Assembly: GCF_001456115.1 (NCBI RefSeq)
Contig: NZ_CP013264.1
Span: 496,001 to 560,000 of the forward strand
DNA: 64,000 nucleotides
DNA from: Sphingobium baderi
GTDB taxonomy: Bacteria > Pseudomonadota > Alphaproteobacteria > Sphingomonadales > Sphingomonadaceae
Reading direction: 5' to 3'
Shown: piece after piece, positions 9,708 through 19,652 of the stretch
Layout of the letters: every line of letters starts with the position of its first letter
Numbering within the stretch: the stretch's first letter is position 1
The notes under the pieces: model-generated
Databases searched by the model: none
What the model saw: only the letters and a program-made list of their open reading frames with translations
Told to the model about the DNA's origin: nothing
Position numbers and translations under genes: made by a program

Positions 9708-11831
9708 TCAGACGCCGTGCGCCAGTGCCGCCAGCAGCAGCAGCGCGACGATATTGGTGATCTTGATCATCGGGTTCACGGCGGGGCCGGCCGTGTCCTT
9801 ATAGGGATCGCCAACCGTATCGCCCGTCACCGCGGCCTTATGGGCTTCGCTGCCCTTGCCGCCATGATGGCCGTCCTCGATATATTTCTTGGCATTGTCC
9901 CATGCGCCGCCGCCCGAGGTCATGGATATGGCGACGAACAGGCCGGAGACGATGACGCCCAGCAGCAACGCGCCCAGGGCCGCGAAGCCGTTGGCCGTTC
10001 CCGCCACCGCCGCGATCGCGAAATAGACGACGATCGGCGCCAGCACGGGAAGCAGGCTGGGGATAATCATCTCCTTGATCGCGGCGCGCGTGACGAGGTC
10101 AACCGTGCGGGCATAGTTGGGCCGCGACGTGCCCTCCATGATGCCCTTGTTGGTGGCGAACTGGTCGCGCACGTCCTTGACCACGTCGCCCGCCGCGCGG
10201 CCAACGGCGGTCATCCCCATCGCGCCGAACAGATAGGGCAGCAGCGCGCCCAGCAGCAGGCCGACGATGACATAGGGATTGGACAGGCTGAAATCGACCG
10301 GCTCAGTAAGGCCCAGCGCCGTGTTGTAGAACTTCAGATCCTCCGTATAGGCGCCGAACAGCACCAGCGCGGCAAGGCCCGCCGAACCGATGGCATAGCC
10401 CTTCGTCACCGCCTTGGTCGTGTTGCCCACGGCATCGAGCGCATCGGTCTTGACCCGGACGCTGTCGTCCATATGCGCCATTTCCGCGATCCCGCCCGCA
10501 TTATCCGTCACCGGACCATAAGCGTCGAGCGCGACCACCATCCCGGCAAGCGCCAGCATGGCCGTGGCGGCAAAGGCGATGCCGATCAGGCCCGCCTGGC
10601 TGTAGGCGACGATGATGCCGACCACGATCACCAGCGTCGGCAGCGCGGTCGCTTCGAGGGACACGGCAAGGCCCTGGATGACGTTGGTGCCATGGCCGGT
10701 TTCCGATGCGCGGGCGATGGAGCGAACCGGGCGGTAATTGGTGCCGGTATAATATTCGGTGATCCACACGATCAGGCCGGTGACGGCCAGACCCACCATC
10801 ATCGACCAGAACAGCGCCATGCCGGTATAGCCGCCATTGCCGTCCAGATCGGTGCCGAAGGGCGTATGAAGATCGCCCAGCGTATATTGCGTCACGAAAT
10901 ACAGCGCCGGGATCGACAGGATCACCGTAGTCCAGAGTCCCTTATAGAGCGCGCCCATGATCGACTGGCTGGCCCCCAGCCGCACCATATAGGTGCCGAT
11001 GATGGAAGTGATGATGCACACGCCGCCCACGATCAACGGCAGGGCCATCAATTTGTGCAGAAAGGCGTTGTCGACGCCGCTCACCAGCAGCGCGGTCAGC
11101 ACCATGGTCGCCCCGACCGTCACCACATAGGTTTCGAACAGGTCGGCCGCCATGCCCGCGCAATCGCCGACATTGTCGCCGACATTGTCCGCGATGACGG
11201 CGGGATTGCGTGGATCATCCTCCGGAATGCCTGCTTCCACCTTGCCGACGAGGTCAGCGCCCACGTCAGCCGCCTTGGTGAAGATGCCGCCGCCCAGACG
11301 CGCGAAGATGGAGATCAGCGACGCGCCGAACGCCAGCGCCACCAGGGAGTCGATCACCAGCCGGTCATCGGGCGCATGGCCCGCCGGACCTGTCAGATAC
11401 CAGTAGAAGACGCTGATCGCGAGCAAGGCGAGGCCCGCCACCAGCATCCCTGTGATGGCTCCCGCCCGGAAGGCGACGGTCAATCCCTGTTGCAGCGTGC
11501 CGCGCGCGGCTTCGGCGGTGCGGACATTGGCGCGGACGGAAATGTTCATCCCGATGAACCCCGCCGCGCCCGAAAGGATCGCGCCGATCAGGAAACCCAC
11601 GGCCGATGTCACGCCCAGAAAGAAGAAGACCAGCGCCGCGACGACGATGCCGACCAGCGCGATGGTCGTATATTGCCGGCCCAGATAGGCTTTCGCGCCT
11701 TCCTGGATCGCGCCCGCTATGGCCTGCATGGTTTCATTGCCCGGCGATGCGGCCAATACCTGACGACTGGTGAAAAGGCCGTAGAGCACGGCCAGCAGGC
11801 CGCACCCTATGGCGATATAGACAATCTGCAT
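9708..11831 (-). CDS. hppA: K+-insensitive proton-translocating membrane pyrophosphatase
   Basis: This 707-residue polytopic enzyme couples pyrophosphate hydrolysis to proton pumping across the inner membrane. The substrate signature [11 protein letters not shown] is at 189-199, followed by the acidic [12 protein letters not shown] loop (215-226) and a second one, DNAGGIAEM, near 443. Lys473 in [10 protein letters not shown] is the family marker of K+-independent pumps; K+-dependent members carry Ala at this site. The length is normal. Upstream is 229 bp without a gene, which should include the promoter. A GAGAGGAA ribosome binding site precedes the ATG. Confidence 0.96.
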   Translation of the reverse strand: MQIVYIAIGCGLLAVLYGLFTSRQVLAASPGNETMQAIAGAIQEGAKAYLGRQYTTIALVGIVVAALVFFFLGVTSAVGFLIGAILSGAAGFIGMNISVRANVRTAEAARGTLQQGLTVAFRAGAITGMLVAGLALLAISVFYWYLTGPAGHAPDDRLVIDSLVALAFGASLISIFARLGGGIFTKAADVGADLVGKVEAGIPEDDPRNPAVIADNVGDNVGDCAGMAADLFETYVVTVGATMVLTALLVSGVDNAFLHKLMALPLIVGGVCIITSIIGTYMVRLGASQSIMGALYKGLWTTVILSIPALYFVTQYTLGDLHTPFGTDLDGNGGYTGMALFWSMMVGLAVTGLIVWITEYYTGTNYRPVRSIARASETGHGTNVIQGLAVSLEATALPTLVIVVGIIVAYSQAGLIGIAFAATAMLALAGMVVALDAYGPVTDNAGGIAEMAHMDDSVRVKTDALDAVGNTTKAVTKGYAIGSAGLAALVLFGAYTEDLKFYNTALGLTEPVDFSLSNPYVIVGLLLGALLPYLFGAMGMTAVGRAAGDVVKDVRDQFATNKGIMEGTSRPNYARTVDLVTRAAIKEMIIPSLLPVLAPIVVYFAIAAVAGTANGFAALGALLLGVIVSGLFVAISMTSGGGAWDNAKKYIEDGHHGGKGSEAHKAAVTGDTVGDPYKDTAGPAVNPMIKITNIVALLLLAALAHGV

Positions 11832-12060
11832 GGATGTTCCTCTCCCCCTATTATGAGATGCATCGACCGCTCCGCAGGGATGACGGACGGGCGAAGGACG
11901 TCAAGGCGGGCGGCCGGAAACAGACATGTCCGGCATCGGGCACCGCATCACTCAGCATCAGGGTCGCGCACATCAGGCAGTCCAACCGGGCTGAAAACAG
12001 GATCGTGCGAAGCTACAGAGCGGAAAGGCTGCGTCAACCCGTTATGATATGACCCGAAAT

Positions 12061-12975
12061 TCAGTCATGCTCCCAGCCGAGCCGATCGGGCAAAGGTAAT
12101 ACCGCCCCGTCGATCATTAGCGTCAGGCCCGCTCCCGCCGAAAAGCGGCCCACGGGAATGGCGCGCACCGGCGGCTTCATCGCGGCCGGCAGGGCAAAGA
12201 GCAGTTCATAATCGTCCCCCGCCCGCGCAGCGGCGATCTGCGTTGCGGTGCTGCCGCCCCGAACAGCTTCCAGCGCGGTAGAAAGGGGGATATGATCGAT
12301 GGTCACGGCCAACCCGTTCGCCGCAGCCATGCGCGACGCATCCAGCAAAAGGCCGTCCGATACGTCCATCATCGCATGGACATGCGGCGCCAGCAGCGCT
12401 CCTTCGGCAAGACGGGGGCGCGGGCGGCGATAGGCTTCGACCAGCGGCCCCGCAGCTACAGCAGAAGCCAGCGCAAGTTCCAGCCCCACGCCCGCATCGC
12501 CCACCGGCCCTGTCACATAGAGCCGGTCTCCCGCTTGCGCCCCGCTTCGCGCCGGGACAGGGCCGGTCGCCTCACCGATGGCGGTCAGGCTGTAGCTGCG
12601 CGGCGCAGCTGACGGCATCTTCACCGTGTCACCACCCAGCAGCGGCATGGCGTGGCGATTCAGCGCCTCGTTCAACCCCGTGAGAAAGGCCGCGTCCCAG
12701 CTTTCATCCCCTGACAGCGCATAGCTCAGCAGGCAGCCGGCGGGCCGTGCGCCCTTGGCGGCAAGGTCGGAAAGGTTTACCGCCGCCAGCTTCCATCCGA
12801 TGTCCGCGGGCGGATCACCGGGCAGATAATGCACACCCTCCACCATGGTGTCGTTGGTCAGGATCAGGCGAACGCCGCCGATCTCCAGCAGCGCCACGTC
12901 GTCGGCCAACCCGCGCGCGGCGGGATCGGTTGCGACCGCGCGCAACAACGACAGGAAGCGGGATTCAGCGGACAT
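12061..12975 (-). CDS. thiL: Thiamine-monophosphate kinase
   Basis: ThiL phosphorylates thiamine monophosphate to the active cofactor thiamine diphosphate. The product is about 304 residues, of the PurM/SelD-like fold. Conserved segments are LTNDTMVEGVHYL near residue 40, the AVNLSDLAAKGA stretch that binds Mg-ATP, and MMDVSDGLLLDASRMA around 210. An in-frame GTG at 12984 would add three residues; I chose the ATG at 12975, but the GTG cannot be excluded because a GGGGAG sits close to it. The gene is downstream of nusB on the same strand, an association common in proteobacteria. Confidence 0.93.
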   Translation of the reverse strand: MSAESRFLSLLRAVATDPAARGLADDVALLEIGGVRLILTNDTMVEGVHYLPGDPPADIGWKLAAVNLSDLAAKGARPAGCLLSYALSGDESWDAAFLTGLNEALNRHAMPLLGGDTVKMPSAAPRSYSLTAIGEATGPVPARSGAQAGDRLYVTGPVGDAGVGLELALASAVAAGPLVEAYRRPRPRLAEGALLAPHVHAMMDVSDGLLLDASRMAAANGLAVTIDHIPLSTALEAVRGGSTATQIAAARAGDDYELLFALPAAMKPPVRAIPVGRFSAGAGLTLMIDGAVLPLPDRLGWEHD

Positions 12976-13029
12976 GGGCGACACCTAACTCCCCTCGCTG
13001 GGAAAATCGCGACGTTCCCTGCTTCCGCC

Positions 13030-13476
13030 TTACTTCCGCACATCCTTTGCGACCGCATCCAGCAAGCCGTTGACGAAGCCCGCCTCACGCTTGTCGTAAA
13101 AGGCGTGGGCGACATCGACATATTCGCTGATGACGGTGGCGGTCGCGACATCCTTGCGCGCCAGCAGTTCATAAGCCCCCGCGCGCAGGATCTGCCGCAT
13201 CGGCTTGTCCAGGCGATTCAGGCTCCAGCCTTTGCTGAGACGCGCGGCGATCAGGCCATCAATCTCGTCCCGGCGCTTGTCCACGCCCGAAACGATGTCA
13301 TCGAAAAACGCCTCCTCCGCCTGCGCGTAGGTCACATCCTCGATGGTCGCGCCGAGGCGATGCTGATGGAATTCATGCAGCAGCGCGGCGAGCGGCGTGC
13401 CCTCCATCTCGATCTGGTAAAGCGCCTGAACCGCGGCAAGGCGTGCAGCGGAGCGGGATTTGGAGCGTTCGTTCAT
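13030..13476 (-). CDS. nusB: Transcription antitermination factor NusB
   Basis: NusB (148 residues from the chosen start) joins NusE/S10 on boxA RNA to promote antitermination in rRNA operons. The all-helical signature is visible: SAARLAAVQALYQIEM at the N-terminus, then the central helices, VISEYVDVAHAFYD, and a C-terminal FVNGLLDAVAKDVRK. The ATG at 13476 is preferred over one four codons upstream because a GGGAAGA ribosome binding site stands immediately before it. It lies between hisD (33 bp upstream) and thiL (downstream). Confidence 0.95.
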   Translation of the reverse strand: MNERSKSRSAARLAAVQALYQIEMEGTPLAALLHEFHQHRLGATIEDVTYAQAEEAFFDDIVSGVDKRRDEIDGLIAARLSKGWSLNRLDKPMRQILRAGAYELLARKDVATATVISEYVDVAHAFYDKREAGFVNGLLDAVAKDVRK

Positions 13477-13509
13477 GTATCTTCCCATAGCCGTTCGGAC
13501 GAACGGAAA

Positions 13510-14799
13510 CTATTGCAATCGCAGTGCTACCGACGCGGCATGGGCGGGCAAGCCCTCCGCCCGCGCCAGCGCGACGGCCGCGGGACCGATGGCGCTGACC
13601 GCGCTCTGATCCAGGCTGAGGAAGCTGGTGCGCTTCATGAAATCGAGCACTGAAAGCCCGGACGAGAAACGCGCGCGCCGCCCGGTCGGCAGCACATGGT
13701 TCGGCCCCGCGACATAATCGCCCACGGCTTCCGGTGTCATGCGACCGAGGAACACCGACCCGGCATGCCGCACCTGCGCGAACAGGGCGTCGGGATCGTC
13801 CACGGCCAGTTCCAGATGCTCGGGGGCGAGGCGATCGACCAGAGGCATCGCCTCTTCCCAATCGCGCACGAGGATGATCGCACCATTGGCGGCCCAACTC
13901 GCCTCAGCCACGGCATGGGTCGAAAGCTGGGGAATCTGCCGCTCCACCGCATCCGCCACGGCGTCGGCAAAGGCCGCATCGTCGGTGAAGAGGATCGACT
14001 GGCTGGTCGGGTCATGTTCCGACTGGCTCAAAAGATCGGCGGCGATCCATTCGGCATCATTCTTCGCGTCCGCCACGACCACGATCTCCGACGGCCCGGC
14101 CACCATGTCGATGCCGACCACACCGTAAAGCTGGCGCTTGGCTTCGGCGACCCAGGCATTGCCGGGGCCGGTGATGACATCGACGGGCCTAATCCGGTCC
14201 GTACCATAGGCCAGCGCGGCTACCGCCTGCGCGCCGCCTATACGCCAGATTTCCTCGATCCCCGCGATGCTGGCGGCGGCCAGCACTAACGGATTGATCT
14301 CCCCGCCCGGCGTTGGCGTCACCATAGCGATGCGCGATACGCCCGCGACCTTGGCGGGAATGACGTTCATCAGCAGGGAGCTGGGATAGGCGGCCCGCCC
14401 GCCCGGCACATAGAGGCCGGCCGCATCCACCGCGTTCCACCGCGCGCCGAGGCGCACGCCCGCGCCATCCACGCCGTCGGCGTCCTGCGGCTTCTGCTTT
14501 TCATGATAGGCCGTGATGCGCGCCGTCGCGAGTTCCAGCGCGTCGCGCAGTTCGGTTGAAATGCCGTCCAGCGCAGCGCGGCATTCGGCAGGCGTCACCG
14601 CCCAGCCGCTAACGTTCAAATCATGCCGGTCGAAACGCGCCGTATAATCGGCCAGCGCGGCATCGCCTTCCGTCCGGACGCGCTTCAGAATCGCGGAAAC
14701 GTCGCGCGATACGTCCTCGTCCGCCTCACGCCGCGCATCGACCAGCGCGGTGAAAGCAGCGGCGAAATCCGCATCCTGGCTACCCAGTCTAAGCGGCAT
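13510..14799 (-). CDS. hisD: Histidinol dehydrogenase
   Basis: HisD (429 residues) performs the last two NAD-dependent oxidations of histidine synthesis, from histidinol to histidine. The catalytic pair Glu327-His328 lies in APEHLEL. The zinc ligands align with the E. coli enzyme: Gln259 and His262 in SQSEHDP, Asp361 in GDYVAGPNH and His420 near the C-terminus. The cofactor region around [16 protein letters not shown] (211-226) is intact. Its start overlaps the end of hisG by 11 bp (14789-14799), so the two are coupled. Confidence 0.97.
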   Translation of the reverse strand: MPLRLGSQDADFAAAFTALVDARREADEDVSRDVSAILKRVRTEGDAALADYTARFDRHDLNVSGWAVTPAECRAALDGISTELRDALELATARITAYHEKQKPQDADGVDGAGVRLGARWNAVDAAGLYVPGGRAAYPSSLLMNVIPAKVAGVSRIAMVTPTPGGEINPLVLAAASIAGIEEIWRIGGAQAVAALAYGTDRIRPVDVITGPGNAWVAEAKRQLYGVVGIDMVAGPSEIVVVADAKNDAEWIAADLLSQSEHDPTSQSILFTDDAAFADAVADAVERQIPQLSTHAVAEASWAANGAIILVRDWEEAMPLVDRLAPEHLELAVDDPDALFAQVRHAGSVFLGRMTPEAVGDYVAGPNHVLPTGRRARFSSGLSVLDFMKRTSFLSLDQSAVSAIGPAAVALARAEGLPAHAASVALRLQ

Positions 14800-15451
14800 C
14801 TTTCGTTCCCACGGCCCTGCGGAAGGCCTCTACCAGAGGGGCGAGTTCCGCCGAGCGCATCTTATAGGCTGCCCGATTGACGATCAGCCGCGCCGACACC
14901 TGCATGATGACGTTGGTTTCGACCAGGCCGTTGGCTTTCAGCGTCGCGCCCGACGATACGAGGTCGACGATACGGCGTGACAGGCCGAGCGACGGGGCCA
15001 ACTCCATCGCGCCATTCAGCTTCACGCATTCCGCCTGGATACCGCGCGCCTCATAATATTTGCGGGTGAGGTGCGGATATTTGGTCGCGACGCGGACATG
15101 GCTCATCGCTGCCTCATCTTCATCGGCAAGGCCAGCGGGTTCCGCGACCGACAGGCGGCAATGGCCCATGGCGAGATCGACCGGCGCGTAAAGTTCGGAA
15201 TAATCGAACTCGTCCACCACGTCGGAACCCACGATGCCGATCTGCGCGGCGCCATGCGCGACAAAGGTGGCCACATCGAAAGCGCGCACGCGGATGATCG
15301 AAACGTCTGGCCGGTTGGTGGCGAAGCGCAACGCCCGGCTTTTCTTGTCATGGAACTCCGCCTCCGGCTCGATACCGGCGCGGACAAGCAGGGGAAGCGC
15401 TTCTTCGAGGATGCGCCCCTTGGGAATGGCGAATGTGAGCGGACGAGTCAT
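14789..15451 (-). CDS. hisG: ATP phosphoribosyltransferase catalytic subunit, short form
   Basis: HisG joins ATP and PRPP in the first step of histidine synthesis. At 220 residues this is the short form, which lacks the C-terminal regulatory ACT-like domain and works with HisZ, a class II tRNA-synthetase-like subunit. HisZ is not in this window. The N-terminal [16 protein letters not shown] and the central [12 protein letters not shown] are recognisable, as is the PRPP loop region [14 protein letters not shown] (about 173-186). Translation is coupled to hisD through an 11-bp overlap. Confidence 0.95.
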   Translation of the reverse strand: MTRPLTFAIPKGRILEEALPLLVRAGIEPEAEFHDKKSRALRFATNRPDVSIIRVRAFDVATFVAHGAAQIGIVGSDVVDEFDYSELYAPVDLAMGHCRLSVAEPAGLADEDEAAMSHVRVATKYPHLTRKYYEARGIQAECVKLNGAMELAPSLGLSRRIVDLVSSGATLKANGLVETNVIMQVSARLIVNRAAYKMRSAELAPLVEAFRRAVGTKDAA

Positions 15452-15492
15452 GACGTTCGCGCCTTAGCCGCGCGGCACATAGTAAACAATAC

Positions 15493-16599
15493 TCATGCAG
15501 CCTGCGCCATTGCAGCTTCGGTCGCCGCGATCCAGCCGCCGCCCAGCACCCGGTCGCCCGCATAGAGCACCGCCGCCTGGCCCGGCGCGACGCCAAATTC
15601 GGGCGCATCGAATACCAGCCGATCACCGTCGAGCCGCGCTGGCACGGGCTTCGCCATGGAACGGACCTTAGCAGTGAGTGGCCCGGTAAAATCACCACCC
15701 AGCCAGTTGATATCGCTCAAACGCGCAGCGTCGACCGCCAGCGCCGCTTTCGGCCCCACGATTACCCGCCGCCCTTCGGCATCGAGCCGCACCACATAGA
15801 GTGGATCGGGCTGGCCACCGATCTCCAGCCCTCTGCGCTGGCCGACCGTGTAATGGATCATGCCCTTGTGCCGTCCCAATATGCGGCCATCGACATGGAC
15901 GATGTCGCCCCCTTCATCCGCATCCGGGCGCAGCTTGCGGACGATCTTCGCATAATCGCCATCGGGCACGAAGCAGATGTCCTGACTATCGGGCTTCAAC
16001 GCCACGGACAGGCCCAGATCCGCCGCGATCTCCCGCACCTGCGGCTTGGGCAGGCCCCCAAGGGGAAAGCGCAGATAATCAAGCTGCGCCTGAGTCGTGG
16101 CGAAGAGGAAATAGCTCTGGTCGCGCGCCGGATCGACGGCCCGATGCAGCTGCGCGCCCTGCGCCCCGACCACCCGGCGGACATAATGGCCGGTCGCGAG
16201 GCAGTCCGCGCCAAGGTCGCGGGCGATCTGGAACAGGTCGGTGAACTTCACCCCCATATTGCATTTGACGCAGGGGATGGGCGTGCGGCCAGCCATATAT
16301 TCATCGGCGAAGTCGGCGATCACCGAATCGCGGAACCGGCTTTCATAATCAAAGACATAGTGCGCTATGCCAATCCGGTCGGCGACCGCGCGCGCGTCGC
16401 GGATGTCCTGCCCCGCGCAGCAACTTCCGGTGCGGCCCACCGCCGCGCCATGATCGTAGAGCTGCAAGGTCACGCCGATGGTTTCCGCGCCCGTGCGCGC
16501 GGCCAGCGCGGCGACCACGCTCGAATCCACACCGCCGGACATGGCAACGACGATGCGCCGCGCATCGAGCGGCTCCGGCAACTGGAATTCTGGCTGCAT
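15493..16599 (-). CDS. mnmA: tRNA-specific 2-thiouridylase
   Basis: MnmA adds sulfur to C2 of the wobble uridine of tRNA-Glu, -Gln and -Lys. The product is 368 residues when started at the ATG at 16599, matching the family length; a longer in-frame reading to 16680 adds 27 residues of no conserved character. The PP-loop AMSGGVDSS (about residues 18-26) binds ATP, the first catalytic Cys lies in the TGSCCAGQD segment, and the second in [18 protein letters not shown] near the middle is also conserved. It appears to be a single-gene unit. Confidence 0.95.
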   Translation of the reverse strand: MQPEFQLPEPLDARRIVVAMSGGVDSSVVAALAARTGAETIGVTLQLYDHGAAVGRTGSCCAGQDIRDARAVADRIGIAHYVFDYESRFRDSVIADFADEYMAGRTPIPCVKCNMGVKFTDLFQIARDLGADCLATGHYVRRVVGAQGAQLHRAVDPARDQSYFLFATTQAQLDYLRFPLGGLPKPQVREIAADLGLSVALKPDSQDICFVPDGDYAKIVRKLRPDADEGGDIVHVDGRILGRHKGMIHYTVGQRRGLEIGGQPDPLYVVRLDAEGRRVIVGPKAALAVDAARLSDINWLGGDFTGPLTAKVRSMAKPVPARLDGDRLVFDAPEFGVAPGQAAVLYAGDRVLGGGWIAATEAAMAQAA

Positions 16600-16738
16600 G
16601 GGCACGCATATAGTCGCCCTTCCCCTCCGGTTCCAGCGGGATTCCCACTCGCAGTCAACGGAAACATGCCCGCAAAACATGCGACGAACCGTTGGCGGGT
16701 TTACCGAGCCTTATCCTTTTCCCTCTACATCCCCTGCC

Positions 16739-17080
16739 ATGGACTTGGGATTCATTCGAGGCGGCGGGTTCAGTTCCGCCAACGCCAGACCCGTCAGCCT
16801 GCCGCATGTGCCGGTATGGCCCCTGCTTCGCGCCACATCGGCTGCGGCGCAGGCCGCCAGCCCGACGGCACAGGCCGTGGCGGGCCTTTTGCGGGGGCAG
16901 GAGGGAATGCAGGACTGGGTTCAGGAACTGGCGGGAATCTTCGCGCCACGTTCCGGCGGCATGATCGAGGCCGTTCACCTTGGGGGCAGCTTCAACCCGC
17001 TGGTCGCAAGCCGGTTAAGGGGAGGCAAGGATGATGAAGGAGGTGTTTACCGTGGCGCTTTAGCCGATCTTCAGGGCTGA
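16739..17080 (+). CDS. Possible small hypothetical protein in the mnmA-sciP gap
   Basis: The gap between mnmA (starts at 16599) and sciP (starts at 17142) is over 500 bp, and the only reasonable candidate gene in it is this 113-codon frame. The predicted protein has an alanine-rich stretch (residues 35-47), a segment QDWVQELAGIFAPRSGG and a basic tail. Third-position G+C is moderately high, but there is no ribosome binding site before the ATG and I recognise no family. The stretch may instead be a long regulatory region for sciP. I see no clear pair of TTAA half-sites for CtrA in it. Confidence 0.25.
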   Translation: MDLGFIRGGGFSSANARPVSLPHVPVWPLLRATSAAAQAASPTAQAVAGLLRGQEGMQDWVQELAGIFAPRSGGMIEAVHLGGSFNPLVASRLRGGKDDEGGVYRGALADLQG

Positions 17081-17141
17081 CGCGCATAAGGGAACCACTT
17101 TCCAAAATCGGCAATGCCAGTGCCGCTATTTGAGGGTTAGA

Positions 17142-17441
17142 ATGATTGAAAACCAGAAAATCCGACCTGCACAGGTCGTCGGGCCGCTCGGAGAACCCCT
17201 AACTCTGGACAGCCTGCCCCCCGCGAACACAACGCGTTGGGTCGTGCGCCGCAAGGCCGAGGTAGTCGCCGCCGTGAATGGCGGGCTGCTGAGCGTGGAC
17301 GAAGCGTGCAAACGCTATGACCTGACGCTGGAAGAATTCGCAAGCTGGCAGCGCGCGGTCGACCGGTCGGGCATGCATGGCCTGCGCGTCACCCGCATCC
17401 AATATTATAAATCCCTCTACGAACGGCAGCAGCGTTACTGA
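17142..17441 (+). CDS. sciP: SciP-type CtrA inhibitor (DUF1153)
   Basis: This 99-residue DNA-binding-like protein matches SciP of Caulobacter, a small inhibitor that binds the response regulator CtrA and blocks its activation of transcription. The family core is easy to see: VVGPLGEPLTLDSLPP at 12-27, then TTRWVVRRKAEVVAAVNGGL, and a helix-turn-helix-like part SVDEACKRYDLTLEEFASWQ ending with RVTRIQYYK. I start at the ATG at 17142 because the four extra codons upstream are not conserved. It is followed directly by a strong terminator, so it is monocistronic. Confidence 0.93.
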   Translation: MIENQKIRPAQVVGPLGEPLTLDSLPPANTTRWVVRRKAEVVAAVNGGLLSVDEACKRYDLTLEEFASWQRAVDRSGMHGLRVTRIQYYKSLYERQQRY

Positions 17442-17463
17442 ACAGGCGCTCTCCACCGGAAAG

Positions 17464-17497
17464 AAAGGCCGCGGGACAGCATCCTGCGGCCTTTTTT
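17464..17497 (+). terminator. Rho-independent terminator of sciP
   Basis: A 10-bp stem (17467-17476 with 17482-17491, GGCCGCGGGA with TCCTGCGGCC, one G-T pair) has a 5-nt loop and is followed by six T (17492-17497). It begins 22 bp after the sciP stop. Confidence 0.9.
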
Positions 17498-17626
17498 ATG
17501 TCAGGCGCTCCCGATATGCGCGAATCGTTTTTCAGGCGAAATTTTTCTCAAGGAACGGAAAGCCGCTTTCTCCGTTGAATGCATCAGCCAACCCGCTTGG
17601 GGGCGCTGGTGCAAGGAGAGAGAAAT

Positions 17627-17881
17627 ATGGGCATTATCTTGTGGCTTATCGTCGGCGGTGTCATCGGCTGGCTCGCCAGCATGGTCATGCGGACCGACGC
17701 GCAACAGGGCATATTGCTGAACATCGTGGTCGGCATTGTCGGCGCGTTCGTCGGCGGCCTCATCTTCAGCGGCGGGTCGATCAATGACGGACTGACCGTA
17801 TACAGCTTCCTCGTCTCGCTGGTCGGCGCGATCATCCTGCTAGCGATCGTGAATCTGATAAGACGCGGATCGGTGCGTTAA
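17627..17881 (+). CDS. GlsB/YeaQ/YmgE-type small membrane protein
   Basis: This 84-residue protein has three hydrophobic segments and the family pattern GGVIGWLASMVM, then GILLNIVVGIVGAFVGGLIF and a C-terminal VSLVGAIILLAIVNLIRR. Members are called transglycosylase-associated or stress-response membrane proteins. Their biochemical role is not established. The ATG at 17627 is chosen because AAGGAGAG lies 6 bp before it, while the frame open upstream has no such site. A second member of the same family faces it from the other strand. Confidence 0.88.
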   Translation: MGIILWLIVGGVIGWLASMVMRTDAQQGILLNIVVGIVGAFVGGLIFSGGSINDGLTVYSFLVSLVGAIILLAIVNLIRRGSVR

Positions 17882-17904
17882 AAAAAGGCACCCTGTTTGG
17901 ATCG

Positions 17905-17953
17905 CAAAAAAGGGCCGCTCTATCCCCCGCTTAGGAGGATGGAGCGGCCCTTT
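17905..17953 (-). terminator. Shared hairpin terminator between two convergent genes
   Basis: A 12-bp stem, AAAGGGCCGCTC (17909-17920) with GAGCGGCCCTTT (17942-17953), lies between the two convergent small membrane protein genes. On the minus strand it is followed by a run of T (complement of 17906-17910), so it terminates the minus-strand gene well. It may also act on the plus strand, where only three T follow. Confidence 0.85.
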
Positions 17954-17973
17954 CCCGTCACTCTTCCGCTCCG

Positions 17974-18222
17974 TCAGCGGCGCGCCGCGAACAGGCGATA
18001 GATTGCCAATATGACGACCGATCCCACGATAGCGGCCATGAAACCGGCGGACTCGTCGGGGCCATAGAAGCCCGCCAGCCGCCCGGCATAACCAGCCAGA
18101 AGGGCGCCTGCCGTCCCTAGCAGCATCGTCACGATGCAACCGCCCGGGTCGCGGCCCGGCATGATGAGCCGCGCCACCGCTCCAGCCAGCAAGCCGAGGA
18201 GAATCCATCCCATCAATTCCAT
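17974..18222 (-). CDS. GlsB/YeaQ/YmgE-type small membrane protein
   Basis: This 82-residue protein is a second member of the GlsB/YeaQ/YmgE family, with WILLGLLAGAVARLIMPG at the N-terminus followed by a glycine-rich segment DPGGCIVTMLLGTAGALLAG and a last membrane helix before LFAARR. The start at 18222 is set by GGAGG five bases upstream; the frame is open further but without a ribosome binding site. The two family members differ clearly in sequence, so they are not a recent duplication. A bidirectional terminator separates them. Confidence 0.88.
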   Translation of the reverse strand: MELMGWILLGLLAGAVARLIMPGRDPGGCIVTMLLGTAGALLAGYAGRLAGFYGPDESAGFMAAIVGSVVILAIYRLFAARR

Positions 18223-18344
18223 ATGCGCCTCCATCCGCCCCTTCACCAAAGCGATTGCATCACGCCCGCGACCTCTTGCAAGAGCAGGTTCCGCCGCTGT
18301 CGAGAATCGCTTTGCCGACCGCTCTTATCCCATGATATTGGGGC

Positions 18345-18371
18345 TTGAGACCAGTGATATATTCATATAAT
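18345..18371 (+). promoter_or_regulatory. Possible sigma70-like promoter of the RND operon
   Basis: TTGAGA (18345-18350) and TATAAT (18366-18371) resemble -35 and -10 elements upstream of the membrane fusion protein gene. The 15-bp spacing is shorter than optimal, so this is only a candidate. Confidence 0.35.
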
Positions 18372-18415
18372 ACAGCGCCCCGAAACAGGCACCGCGCCGG
18401 AGAGATGGAATCGGC

Positions 18416-19588
18416 ATGAATTACGAAACTCCGCTGGCGAGCGAGGACGCCGCGCTTGTCGACGATGGGTCGATTCAGCCCGGCGGGCGCCGGTGGCTGC
18501 CGATCGCAGCGGGCGCAGCCATCGCCCTCATCATTCTGGCGCTCTGGCTGTCGATGCATGGAAAACCGGCAGCAGGCGACGATTCTGCTGCACAGACCAT
18601 TCCAGCCGTCACCGTCATCAGCCCGGGTTCGTCAGACGTCGAACGCACCGTCAACGCGACCGGCTCGCTGGCGGCCCGCGTCGAAATGCCGGTCGGCGTC
18701 ATCGGCGAAGGCGGGGAAGTGCGGCAGGTTTTGGTGCAACCGGGCGACTGGGTGCGCGCGGGCCAGACGCTCGCGGTGATCGAACGCTCCGTGCAGACCG
18801 AGCAGGCGCGTTCGCTGGCCGCGCAGATAGAGGTGGCGCGCGCCGACGCTAAGCTCGCCCAGGCACAACTGGATCGTGCCAAGGCGCTAGTGGCGCGCGG
18901 CTTCATCAGCCAGGCGGATATCGACCAGCGCACGGCCACCCGCGATGCCGCGCAGGCCCGCGTGAACGTCGCTGTCGCGCAACTGGCCGAACAGCGCGCG
19001 CGCAACGGACGGCTGGACATTCGCGCGCCCGCCGCCGGGCTGGTGCTGACGCGGGACGTAGAGCCGGGCCAGATCGTCGGCGCGGGCAGCGGCGTGCTGT
19101 TCCGCATGGCCAAGGGCGGCGAAATGGAAATGCTGGCGCAGGTCAGCGAGGACGATCTGGCGACGCTGCGGCCGGGCAACAGCGCCATGGTGAAGCCAGT
19201 TGGCGGCTCCGCGCAGTTCGCTGGGCGGGTCTGGCAGGTATCGCCGGTGATCGATCCGCAAAGCCGGCAGGGCATCGCCCGCATCGCCGTTGCCTATAAT
19301 GCCGCGATCCGTCCCGGCGGATTCGCTTCCGCCACGATCGTGAGCGGATCGGGTCAGTCCCCCCTTCTCCCCGAATCGGCGGTGCAAAGCGACGACAAAG
19401 GCAATTACGTCTATATCATCGACAGCAGGAATCAGGTGGAACGTCGCAATGTCATCGTGGGCCAAGTATCCGATACGGGCGTGTCGGTGAAAAGCGGCCT
19501 GACGGGCCGTGAACGGATCGTGGAAACGGCGGGCGCCTTCCTGACCCCGAAGCAGAAGGTGAAGCCGGAATTCCGCAAGACACAGTGA
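18416..19588 (+). CDS. RND efflux periplasmic adaptor (membrane fusion protein)
   Basis: This 390-residue protein is the HlyD/AcrA-type adaptor of a tripartite efflux pump. An N-terminal membrane anchor (about 27-46, AAGAAIALIILALWLSM) is followed by a split lipoyl-like domain (GEGGEVRQVLVQPGDWVRAG near 97-116), an alpha-helical hairpin (about 125-190), the second lipoyl half (LDIRAPAAGLVLTRDVEPGQ) and beta-barrel and membrane-proximal domains. It is 64 bp upstream of the RND permease gene on the same strand, so the two form an operon. No outer-membrane channel (TolC type) is encoded here. The substrate is unknown. Confidence 0.92.
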   Translation: MNYETPLASEDAALVDDGSIQPGGRRWLPIAAGAAIALIILALWLSMHGKPAAGDDSAAQTIPAVTVISPGSSDVERTVNATGSLAARVEMPVGVIGEGGEVRQVLVQPGDWVRAGQTLAVIERSVQTEQARSLAAQIEVARADAKLAQAQLDRAKALVARGFISQADIDQRTATRDAAQARVNVAVAQLAEQRARNGRLDIRAPAAGLVLTRDVEPGQIVGAGSGVLFRMAKGGEMEMLAQVSEDDLATLRPGNSAMVKPVGGSAQFAGRVWQVSPVIDPQSRQGIARIAVAYNAAIRPGGFASATIVSGSGQSPLLPESAVQSDDKGNYVYIIDSRNQVERRNVIVGQVSDTGVSVKSGLTGRERIVETAGAFLTPKQKVKPEFRKTQ

Positions 19589-19652
19589 TACAGCGGCGGC
19601 GGTTCGCAAACCGCTGTCCGACAGCAGGATCAGTCCGGCGAGAAAGGCCGTC

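Noticed and set aside
9717..12047. 776-codon frame antisense to hppA
   Set aside because: Low-complexity His/Arg/Asp-rich protein opposite a textbook pyrophosphatase gene; a composition artefact.
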